Below, piece by piece: positions 1-5,434 of a stretch of DNA of 8,808 nucleotides. Below the pieces are notes generated by a model. That model searched no databases. It had not been told where the DNA came from and was given only the letters and a program-made list of their open reading frames with translations. Each line of letters starts with the position of its first letter. Positions within the stretch are counted from its first letter, which is position 1. Both the position numbers and the translations under genes were made by a program. Origin of the DNA: CAYVXE01 sp964455375 (lineage in GTDB: Bacteria > Zhuqueibacterota > Zhuqueibacteria > Oceanimicrobiales > Oceanimicrobiaceae); contig CAYVXE010000158.1 in the NCBI GenBank assembly GCA_964455375.1, positions 1-8,808 on the forward strand, in the 5' to 3' direction.

Positions 1-224
1 TCAACCCGCAACGACAGTAGTTCCCCGATCTCTTTGAGCGAAAAGCCCAATTCCTGCGCGCGTTTGATGAATTGTAAACGTGCGACGTCTTTTTGTGAAT
101 ATTGGCGGTAGCCCGATTCGCGTCTTGCCGGTTCAGGCATGAGACCGCGCCGTTCATAAAAGCGCAGCGTCTCGATATTGACACCGGCTTTCTTAGCTAA
201 TTTTCCTGCGGTAAACGTTTCCAT
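1..224 (-). CDS. MerR-family metal-responsive transcriptional regulator, N-terminal part (cut by window edge)
   Basis: Reading leftward from an ATG at 224 gives 74 residues of a MerR-type DNA-binding domain; the rest lies outside the window. Residues 5-25 form the helix-turn-helix (TAGKLAKKAGVNIETLRFYE), followed by the wing with GYRQY (residues 38-42) and the helix ending LGFSLKEIGELLSL (59-72). This is very close to the mercury/heavy-metal branch of MerR proteins, which twist the DNA of promoters with an overlong spacer to switch them on. GAGGAG at 230-235 sits 5 nt before the ATG and fixes the start. The metal-binding Cys residues of MerR, CadR or ZntR would lie beyond residue 74, so the metal cannot be named. 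The upstream promoter reads into this gene itself, so it is probably autoregulated and the first gene of a leftward operon. The family is sure; the effector is not. Confidence 0.93.
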   Translation of the reverse strand, partial: METFTAGKLAKKAGVNIETLRFYERRGLMPEPARRESGYRQYSQKDVARLQFIKRAQELGFSLKEIGELLSLRV

Positions 225-241
225 CTTTTCTCCTCACGTTT

Positions 242-278
242 TTAGACGGTGACCTTTTTTGAAAAGGTTACCGTCTAA
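242..278. repeat. 17-bp inverted repeat in the leader of the merR-type gene
   Basis: The arms 242-258 and 262-278 are complementary over 17 bp with one G/T mismatch and a 3-nt loop. The repeat lies between the -10 of the merR-like promoter and the GAGGAG ribosome binding site, so it would be a strong hairpin in the 5' untranslated RNA. There is no T-run after it on either strand, which argues against an intrinsic terminator. The unit CGTCTAAT of its right arm is repeated once more directly beside it (272-287). It could instead be a second operator read as double-stranded DNA. Confidence 0.75.
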
Positions 279-296
279 TCGTCTAATCTAAAAACA

Positions 297-327
297 ATAT
301 AAGCACTGTACCTTGGTACGGAGTCAA
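297..327 (-). promoter_or_regulatory. MerR-type promoter/operator with 19-bp spacer driving the merR-like gene
   Basis: On the minus strand the -35 is TTGACT (322-327) and the -10 is TTATAT (297-302), separated by exactly 19 bp; shifting by one base gives TATATT with 20 bp. The spacer holds a dyad, GTACC/GGTAC (308-312 and 315-319). The start of the element, TTGACTCCGTAC, matches what I recall of the classical mer operator. Overlong spacers with a central dyad are the hallmark of promoters activated by MerR proteins. The orientation drives the regulator gene itself rather than the ferritin-like gene. Confidence 0.8.
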
Positions 328-360
328 GCGTTTTTTTGTTTTTATTATAATTTTTTTCTT
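328..360 (-). promoter_or_regulatory. A-rich upstream tract, possible UP element
   Basis: Directly upstream of the -35 (leftward direction) lies an almost pure A/T stretch. On the minus strand it has A-runs interrupted by TTATAAT. It is placed where the alpha subunit of RNA polymerase contacts UP elements. The role is inferred from position and composition only. Confidence 0.4.
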
Positions 361-603
361 TTGAGGACTTCATCAAATTAGTTATTTCTTGAAAGTATTT
401 GTTTTTCGCACAATAGGTTGGTGCTTTTAGACACGCTCACATGTTGTATCGGATGGTCTTTGCCTCTGGTGAGCTATCGGAAACCATAAAATTTATGAAA
501 AGTTAAAAGTCTTTGTAATTGGAATAAATCGATTGTATCTTTTTGTAAAGAGCTGCATCCAATACTTAAAAACCTTGGAACATCGGAAAGGAGAATAGAT
601 ACA
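361..603. other. Gene-free upstream region of the ferritin-like gene
   Basis: I see no coding region here: both strands break up into short frames, and the one longer leftward frame overlaps the ferritin-like gene antisense and looks like nothing known. The rightward promoter should be here. The best pair I find is weak: TTGTAA at 513-518 and TATCTT at 536-541, 17 bp apart, each matching the sigma-70 consensus at four of six positions. No MerR-type dyad is visible in front of the ferritin-like gene. Confidence 0.35.
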
Positions 604-1029
604 ATGACGAAAGAAGACCTGATTCGCAGGCTTAATGAAGACCTTGCAGGAGAGCTCAGCGCGATTATTCAATACATCACCTACGCAGCTAAAGCAACCG
701 GCCCTTACCGGCCGCAGCTTAGCCAATTTTACCTGGTGGAAGTGGCAGATGAGCAACTGCATGCGCAGTTTTTGGCCAACAAAATCGTTGCTCTCGGCGG
801 TGATCCGGCAACTCAACCCCGACCGGTTCCGGAGGCAAAAACAAACCGGGAAATGCTGCAAGCCGTATTGGAAGCGGAACGGCAGGCCACGAAAGATTAC
901 ACCCGACGCGCCAAAGAGGCAGAGGAATTTGGTGACAAGGGGTTAGCCGTGCAACTGGAGGATATGGTGCGCGACGAAAGCGGTCACTCCGAGGAGACCG
1001 AACGTATCCTGCGCGACTGGCCGTTGTAA
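604..1029 (+). CDS. Ferritin-like diiron protein (bacterioferritin/rubrerythrin-like fold)
   Basis: This 141-residue, mostly helical protein has the four-helix-bundle ligand pattern of ferritin-like diiron proteins: E17 in helix A, E50-x-x-H53 in helix B, E92 in helix C and E125-x-x-H128 in helix D. All six expected ligands are present, so an oxidising diiron centre is likely. Known relatives oxidise Fe(II), store iron or detoxify peroxide. The position matching the haem-binding Met of E. coli bacterioferritin (right after the helix B Glu) is Gln51, so haem binding is not expected. It has no signal peptide and should be cytoplasmic. It is somewhat shorter than typical bacterioferritin (about 158 residues). 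AAAGGAG at 587-593 lies 10 nt before the ATG. It is divergent from the MerR-type gene and is visibly more G+C-rich than the genes on the right. Whether it assembles into a cage cannot be read from the sequence. Confidence 0.88.
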   Translation: MTKEDLIRRLNEDLAGELSAIIQYITYAAKATGPYRPQLSQFYLVEVADEQLHAQFLANKIVALGGDPATQPRPVPEAKTNREMLQAVLEAERQATKDYTRRAKEAEEFGDKGLAVQLEDMVRDESGHSEETERILRDWPL

Positions 1030-1056
1030 AAAAACGACATTGCTGTGGCTTCAGGA

Positions 1057-1135
1057 TTCGACTAATTCGGTCGATCTGTTCGACGTAATTCGTCGAATTC
1101 TGATTTAAATGAGATAAAAGACTCCCCTGTTCGAC
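1057..1135. repeat. TTCGAC palindromic repeats
   Basis: Two related 18-base units follow each other at 1057-1074 and 1079-1096, both starting TTCGAC and ending GTCGA. The second unit, with its next base, forms a clean hairpin: 7-bp stem 1079-1085/1091-1097 with a TAATT loop. The first has a 5-bp stem (1058-1062/1070-1074). A 9-base word, CTGTTCGAC, occurs at 1076-1084 and again at 1127-1135. The repeats sit in the 3' region of the ferritin-like gene. They could be a protein-binding site array or a remnant repeat element. Confidence 0.5.
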
Positions 1136-1151
1136 AACTTCATAAACAACT

Positions 1152-1197
1152 AAAATAACAGCTATTTAGATTGATTTCTGAACGGCTGTTTTATTTT
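1152..1197 (+). terminator. Possible intrinsic terminator after the ferritin-like gene
   Basis: AACAGC at 1157-1162 pairs with GCTGTT at 1185-1190, extended by an A-rich/T-rich outer stem (AAAAT/ATTTT with a 2-nt bulge), and is followed by TTATTTTT. The loop of 22 nt is long, and the site is over 120 nt beyond the stop codon, so the call is tentative. It could also work on the opposite strand. Confidence 0.35.
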
Positions 1198-1222
1198 TGG
1201 CACGCCTGTTGCTAAAAGAAAG

Positions 1223-1236
1223 GATGAGTGCTCATC
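1223..1236. promoter_or_regulatory. Short dyad GATGAG-TG-CTCATC, possible operator
   Basis: A 6-bp inverted repeat with a 2-nt centre lies 49 bases before the ATG of the 136-residue protein gene, where an operator or promoter could be. I could not find a convincing -35/-10 pair around it, so this is only a candidate site. Confidence 0.25.
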
Positions 1237-1284
1237 AAAACAAACAAAATAATATGAACTGAAGAAGTAGTTGGAGGTGTCATC

Positions 1285-1695
1285 ATGAAAACAATCAAAA
1301 TTCTCACAATTGTCGCAGTCGCACTCGCCATCCCGGGATTGTTTGTTGGCAATAGTTTGATCGCTCAAGACAAACCGGATAACGCACAGCAGCAACAGAC
1401 AACCCGAACCATGGTACAGTCGCAAACACAACTGAATAGTGACGGCACGCCCATGGGTCGCGGCATGCACTACATCGATGAAAACGGCAACGGCATTTGT
1501 GACCGGTTTGAACAGGGCGGACAACACATGCAGCAAAACGCCGGGCACAGAATGGGTCGTGGTATGAATTCAATGGATGAAAACGGCAATGGGATGTGCG
1601 GGCAAGGACAGCGTGGTTCCGGTAGAATGCATAACGGACGGGGACACGGCAACGGCGGTAATGGTCCTAGTTCCATGAATGGTGGCTGGAGATAA
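1285..1695 (+). CDS. Small exported Gly/Met/His-rich protein with two EF-hand-like Asp loops
   Basis: This is a 136-residue protein of unknown function. Residues 1-27 form a signal peptide (Lys at 2 and 5, hydrophobic core, cleavage likely after SLIA before QDK). The mature part holds a 33-residue tandem duplication: MGRGM at 57-61 and 90-94, each followed by a loop, DENGNGICD (65-73) and DENGNGMCG (98-106). The first loop fits the D-x-N-x-N-G-x-x-D pattern of calcium-binding loops; the second has lost its last Asp. Each loop carries one Cys. The tail (107-136) is Gly/Arg/Asn/His-rich and probably disordered. Met and His are frequent, which would also suit copper or other soft metals. GGAGG at 1273-1277 is 7 nt before the ATG. 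It is the first of four rightward genes for exported proteins and shares its loop motif with the next two. That it is a real gene is well supported; its function is not known. Confidence 0.8.
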   Translation: MKTIKILTIVAVALAIPGLFVGNSLIAQDKPDNAQQQQTTRTMVQSQTQLNSDGTPMGRGMHYIDENGNGICDRFEQGGQHMQQNAGHRMGRGMNSMDENGNGMCGQGQRGSGRMHNGRGHGNGGNGPSSMNGGWR

Positions 1696-1706
1696 TCAGT
1701 AGATTA

Positions 1707-1754
1707 ACATCCCCCTTTAATTCCCCCCTTGAGGGGGGACTAAGAGGGGGGTGT
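1707..1754. repeat. REP-like G/C-run palindrome
   Basis: Two 22-nt arms (1707-1728 and 1733-1754) flank TTGA. The inner stem is six C paired with six G; the outer part pairs ACATCCCCC with the GGGGGGTGT end with a few mismatches. It looks like a dispersed palindromic repeat of the REP type. It starts 11 nt after the stop codon of the 136-residue gene and could stop or protect that transcript, but there is no T-run after it. Confidence 0.65.
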
Positions 1755-1765
1755 CTGGTTGTGGC

Positions 1766-1826
1766 AAGAGGAACCTGAACGCAGGTTGCCCCTCTTAGGG
1801 CGTTGTTGGAAAGTAAACGGCGCCCT
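1766..1826 (+). other. Two adjacent hairpins in the leader of the 500-residue protein gene
   Basis: Hairpin one: AAGAGG (1766-1771) plus AACCT (1772-1776) pair with AGGTT (1783-1787) and CCTCTT (1791-1796), with a 3-nt bulge. Hairpin two: AGGGCGTT (1797-1804) pairs with AACG and CGCCCT (1816-1819, 1821-1826) with one bulged base. In addition CCCCTCTTA (1789-1797) is exactly complementary to TAAGAGGGG (1741-1749) in the preceding palindrome, so two folds compete. I recognise no known riboswitch or RNA family here. The rest of the gap up to the ATG at 1880 is A-rich. Confidence 0.45.
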
Positions 1827-1879
1827 GCATTTAGAAGAATATTTTTGACACTATTAAAGCAAAAAACAGGAGAATTAAA

Positions 1880-3382
1880 ATGAAAAAGTTGTGGACTGTG
1901 GTTTTAACTATTTTTACCTTTTTGTTAACCGGAGCGGCTTTCGCGCAAATGCAGCATCATGGCGGCGGCACGCAGAACTTGTGGCCCGACTCGTTAACTA
2001 CCGTAGAACTAACGGGCACTGTGATTATAGATTCATCATTACTGCATCCCATGTATTTTCTCGATGAAACTGGCGACGGCACTGCGGATTACCGCCTTTC
2101 CTTCGGTCCATGGTGGTATGAACCGGAGAGTGGTGTTACAAGACCGGCTGACGGTGAAACGGTTACGGTTGTAGGACAGGTGCAAGGGACTATGCTTCCG
2201 CAAAGCGTTCTCGTTTTTGAAATCAATGGTGTGACCTGGCGGGAGCCGGTGGGTTACGGCATGCACGGTTGGAACGAGGATTTTTTCTGGAATGACTCCG
2301 GTGATACGCTTACGGTGACAGGCGTGGTCATGATCGATACGACATATTTTTACCGGCAATATTTCATGGATACAAACAATGACTCTATTCCGGAGTACCG
2401 GCTTGGCTTTGGTCCCCCGTGGTATGAACCGGAGAATGGTGCAGCCCGGCCAGTGAATGGTGAAACGGTCACGGTTTTGGGACGAGTTCACGATATGTTC
2501 GGTATTGATATGTTGGCTGTCTTTACCATTAACGGCATGGAATGGCGCTCATCCGAACAGCCCGCTCCCTGGGCCGGTACCTGGATGTTCCGCAACCATT
2601 CCGACAGTACTTTAGCTTATTGCGTCAATGACAGCGCTAATTGGGTTAGTTTCCCACCAGGACACATGGGCATGGGGATGGGCATGATGTGGCCGGACTC
2701 TTCTTTTGTACAGTTCTGGGAAATTCACCCCGACAGTTTACCGGGAAATCATGGCGCTGAACAATTCAGAGGGTTTTATCTCAATATTCACGACCCCCAG
2801 GGTGAGGGCATGATGGACGGTCGCTTCGGCGGACGTCACGGAATGATGCGTTTCCAGAAAGACCATGAATTCAGATTCCACTATAATGACGATGACCTGG
2901 TGCACATGGGGCTTTCTGAAGACGGTATAACCATGAAATACTGGGATGACGAGACTCAGCAGTGGCAAAATGTTCCGGGAATCAGCGTAGATACGCAGGC
3001 CAATACGGTCACTGTCAGTACGGCTGACTTAAGCAATTACTACACGCTCACAGCGCCGTCTTCAGTGACAGGTATAGACGATGCTGCTTCTACGGCTGTT
3101 CCATCTGAGTTTGTTTTGCAGCAGAATTACCCGAATCCATTCAATCCGTCAACGACCATCCGCTTTCAGTTGCCCGAGCAATCGCGTGTTCAGCTTATCG
3201 TGTATAATCTACTGGGTCAACGAGTTGCCGAGTTACTGAATGCCGACCGCGCTGCCGGTTCTTACACCGTACAATGGAATGGTGAAGATAGCGCCGGTCG
3301 TTCGGTTTCCAGCGGCATTTATCTTATAAGACTTGAAGCAGGAAATCAGACAATGATTCGTCGTATGACATTATTGAAGTAA
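1880..3382 (+). CDS. Secreted modular protein with two tandem repeats and a type IX sorting domain
   Basis: 500 residues. Residues 1-22 are a signal peptide (cleavage AAFA|Q). Two homologous modules of about 85 residues follow (about 38-122 and 140-223, period 102). Each has a beta-rich start (LTGTV/VTGVV), an Asp loop before YRL (DETGDGTAD at 62-70; DTNNDSIPE at 164-172), then FGP, WYEPE, GETVTV and a closing Trp. Their alternation suggests a small beta-barrel such as an OB fold; that is inference. Residues 230-395 form an unknown domain with Met/His-rich patches (261-271, 310-323). Residues 411-500 are a type IX (Por) C-terminal sorting domain: NYPNPFNPSTTI at 416-427, YNLLGQ at 442-447, SGIYLIRL at 478-485. 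In known systems this tail directs passage through the outer membrane and is often removed. AGGAGA at 1868-1873 sets the start. It has a single Cys (248). Export route is well supported; substrate or partner is unknown. Confidence 0.88.
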   Translation: MKKLWTVVLTIFTFLLTGAAFAQMQHHGGGTQNLWPDSLTTVELTGTVIIDSSLLHPMYFLDETGDGTADYRLSFGPWWYEPESGVTRPADGETVTVVGQVQGTMLPQSVLVFEINGVTWREPVGYGMHGWNEDFFWNDSGDTLTVTGVVMIDTTYFYRQYFMDTNNDSIPEYRLGFGPPWYEPENGAARPVNGETVTVLGRVHDMFGIDMLAVFTINGMEWRSSEQPAPWAGTWMFRNHSDSTLAYCVNDSANWVSFPPGHMGMGMGMMWPDSSFVQFWEIHPDSLPGNHGAEQFRGFYLNIHDPQGEGMMDGRFGGRHGMMRFQKDHEFRFHYNDDDLVHMGLSEDGITMKYWDDETQQWQNVPGISVDTQANTVTVSTADLSNYYTLTAPSSVTGIDDAASTAVPSEFVLQQNYPNPFNPSTTIRFQLPEQSRVQLIVYNLLGQRVAELLNADRAAGSYTVQWNGEDSAGRSVSSGIYLIRLEAGNQTMIRRMTLLK

Positions 3383-3388
3383 ACAGAA

Positions 3389-3421
3389 ATGTGCAACGCA
3401 CTTTTGGAGTGCGTTGCACAT
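3389..3421 (+). terminator. Strong intercistronic hairpin, weak or no terminator tail
   Basis: A perfect 13-bp stem (3389-3401 paired with 3409-3421) with a 7-nt loop starts 6 nt after the stop of the 500-residue gene. It is followed by CATTATTAAAAAG, not a proper T-run, so it may cause partial termination or protect the upstream mRNA from decay rather than end transcription. The next gene starts only 21 nt later. Confidence 0.5.
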
Positions 3422-3442
3422 CATTATTAAAAAGAACGAGAA

Positions 3443-4144
3443 ATGAAGCGCATTCAAACTACAACCTTTCTTATTTTCATTCTTTTATGGGTATTGCGCG
3501 TATTTGCCCAATCTTCGGACAAACCATCTTCGATACAAAAGGAAGCGAAAAAAGGGTCATCGATCGAAGCTAAATTCGTCGGGTTTGTTGATAAAGACAA
3601 AGATGGTATTAACGACAAATTTTGCGATGCCAATGGGGACGGCAAGAATGATGTCGATGGCAAGGAATATCCGCACAAATTTGAATTTAAGGACAAAAAT
3701 AAAGATAAAATTAATGACCTTTGGATGGACCGGGATGGCGACGGCGTGAACGACTTGATCTTGAAATTTAAAGGAAAATCCAGGCAAAAAGTTCAACAGA
3801 ATGTGCTTGATGTCAATGCAGATGGTCGCAATGACATTACCGGGATAAAATACGACAAAGGTAAGCATCGGTGGATGGGTGAGAAATGGGGTTTCTGGGA
3901 TGAACAAAAGGGTAAATTACAGGGGAGATTCATTGATGAAGATGGCGACGGCATTGATGACCGGATGAAGGGTTTTAGCGGTTTTATGGGTAATCACAAA
4001 GGGTCAACAAGAATGCGGGATATGTTTATCGATGAAGACGGTGATGGTATTGCTGACGGCCGTGATGATTTTATCAGCAAAATGGGACGGTGTGGCAGAG
4101 GTGGAAATCAAAACAGGCAAAAAGGCCATGGAGGACACCATTAA
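3443..4144 (+). CDS. Exported protein with seven calcium-loop-like Asp repeats
   Basis: 233 residues. Residues 1-22 look like a signal peptide (MKR, hydrophobic core, cleavage after VFA before QSS). The mature protein holds seven loops of the form D-x-[D/N]-x-D-G-x-x-D, starting at residues 50, 62, 84, 96, 123, 165 and 197; the one at 84 has Lys instead of Gly. Loops 50/62 and 84/96 form closely spaced pairs 12 residues apart, as in thrombospondin type 3 or dockerin-like calcium repeats; 165 and 197 share FIDEDGDGI. Calcium or another hard cation is the likely ligand, by analogy. The tail (215-233) is Gly/Lys/His-rich and ends GGHH. Cys occurs only at 61 and 217. The ribosome binding site is poor (AACGAGA, 3433-3439), so translation may be modest. 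The gene probably shares a transcript with the barrel gene 96 nt downstream. No sorting domain is present. Function unknown. Confidence 0.82.
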   Translation: MKRIQTTTFLIFILLWVLRVFAQSSDKPSSIQKEAKKGSSIEAKFVGFVDKDKDGINDKFCDANGDGKNDVDGKEYPHKFEFKDKNKDKINDLWMDRDGDGVNDLILKFKGKSRQKVQQNVLDVNADGRNDITGIKYDKGKHRWMGEKWGFWDEQKGKLQGRFIDEDGDGIDDRMKGFSGFMGNHKGSTRMRDMFIDEDGDGIADGRDDFISKMGRCGRGGNQNRQKGHGGHH

Positions 4145-4240
4145 ATTGGAAATCCAAAAGCCTAAACTTCTAAGCCGCAATCCAGATTCGTCCCTTGTTT
4201 TCCCTGTTTTGGACTTCTTAATTACCAGGAGTGATAAAAA

Positions 4241-5434
4241 ATGCGATTCAAATTTTTGTTCTTAATTTTGGGACTGATGGTCAGTTCGGTTTCGGCTCAA
4301 GTGGCAAAGAACATTTCGATTCAAACAAGCTACGATGATAACGCGTTTCGCAATTATGCGGGCTTGTCCGATTATGCCACCCAATTTTCCCTTTATTTGG
4401 CTAAAGACAGCGGAGGCGAATCCTGGCAATCGCGGCTTTTTTATAAGGGCAATTATAATTTCTTTACCGAATATAGGGAAAGAAACTATCACTATCATCA
4501 GGTTGGTGCAGCCTGGTCCAGACTATTAAATGACTCTGGAAATGCTCTTAATCTCGGTGTCAACGGTAGTTTTCGGGTGAATAGGAATACGTATGATTAT
4601 TACAATTATAAAGAAGTATCCGGTTACGGAAATTTTAAAATAAAGTTTGGCCCATCTACTGTGACGTATTTCGGTTACAAGATTCGTGGCAGGTGGTATT
4701 CAAATATTCCTGACTTAACGTATGCAGAACATTTTCTATTTGTTCGATACACACATTTTTTTGCAACCAAAACCACTTTTATGGTTGCCGGAAATTACGG
4801 TCGAAAAACGTACCGGCAACAAGTGACGGATAATACGATTTTTCAACAGGATATGGGCGACTACGGACAGCGTCAAGGTGGCATGGGGCACATTGGACGT
4901 GGCGATTACTTTGGTACGACAAATTCAAACGTCATCAAGCCCAGTGTGAGTCAGTGGGTCGGGCAGCTACGCGTGGCACAATCGTTAACCAGTTCCACAG
5001 GACTGAGCAGCGATTTCATTTTGAGACGAAATCCGGGGGATGGCGTACGGTATCTGGCGGGACAGGTTTCCGGCTACACAACAGAAGACGAACTGTTTGA
5101 TGATCGCTACGGCTATCAAAGTCAAGAGTTCGCCTCGACTTTGACACAGCTTCTGCCGTGGGAAATGACACTTAAATCCGGTCTGGAACTTAAATGGAAA
5201 GATTATGTGGATCGTCCCGCACTGGATTTAAGCGGTGAGGCCTTGATTTCCGGTGAGTTGCGGTCGGACCGTCAGGTTTTAGCGTGGTTGAGTCTAAATA
5301 AGACGTTCACACTGTTTGGAGGTAAATCTTTGAATGTCGTAGGAGAATTTTACTGGATGAATAACCAATCGAATGATCTGTATTATGACTATCAGGTCAA
5401 TCTTATTTCTTTGGGCATGTCGACCTCGTTTTAA
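4241..5434 (+). CDS. Outer-membrane beta-barrel protein of unknown family
   Basis: 397 residues. Residues 1-19 are a signal peptide (cleavage SVSA|Q). The rest alternates polar and hydrophobic residues with many Tyr, Trp and Phe in strand-like stretches (for example 45-54, 62-76, 83-95, 103-114, 165-186, 342-356) separated by polar loops. It ends in GMSTSF, with the terminal Phe expected of the signal for barrel insertion by the BAM machinery. A Gly-rich segment at 206-225 (QRQGGMGHIGRG region) is probably a loop. I see no TonB box, plug domain, OmpA domain or CXXCH haem motif, so it is neither a typical TonB receptor nor a cytochrome. AGGAG at 4227-4231, 9 nt before the ATG, fixes the start. 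It follows the seven-loop protein and may be its membrane partner; that is inference from position. Its stop codon overlaps that of purA on the other strand. Confidence 0.82.
   Translation: MRFKFLFLILGLMVSSVSAQVAKNISIQTSYDDNAFRNYAGLSDYATQFSLYLAKDSGGESWQSRLFYKGNYNFFTEYRERNYHYHQVGAAWSRLLNDSGNALNLGVNGSFRVNRNTYDYYNYKEVSGYGNFKIKFGPSTVTYFGYKIRGRWYSNIPDLTYAEHFLFVRYTHFFATKTTFMVAGNYGRKTYRQQVTDNTIFQQDMGDYGQRQGGMGHIGRGDYFGTTNSNVIKPSVSQWVGQLRVAQSLTSSTGLSSDFILRRNPGDGVRYLAGQVSGYTTEDELFDDRYGYQSQEFASTLTQLLPWEMTLKSGLELKWKDYVDRPALDLSGEALISGELRSDRQVLAWLSLNKTFTLFGGKSLNVVGEFYWMNNQSNDLYYDYQVNLISLGMSTSF

Noticed and set aside
493..861. Leftward frame of 122 codons over the ferritin-like gene
   Set aside because: It lies antisense to a clearly real gene, has no ribosome binding site worth noting and resembles no protein family.
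1162..1548. Leftward frame of 128 codons over the 136-residue gene
   Set aside because: Antisense shadow: the plus-strand frame has a good ribosome binding site, signal peptide and an internal repeat, while this one has odd Cys/His-rich composition and no recognisable features.
1845..1850. Perfect TTGACA as a -35 before the 500-residue gene
   Set aside because: There is no -10-like hexamer 16-19 bp downstream; that place is occupied by the ribosome binding site.
2039..2491. Leftward frame of 150 codons inside the 500-residue gene
   Set aside because: Its length follows from the tandem repeat and codon bias of the plus-strand gene; no start context or family likeness.
3391..3573. Small rightward frame of 60 codons starting in the intercistronic hairpin
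   Set aside because: It begins inside the stem, has no ribosome binding site and overlaps the signal peptide region of the real gene in another frame.
4032..4265. Rightward frame of 77 codons across the end of the seven-loop gene and the gap
   Set aside because: Out of frame with the Asp-loop gene, no ribosome binding site, ends within the barrel gene start; most likely a shadow.
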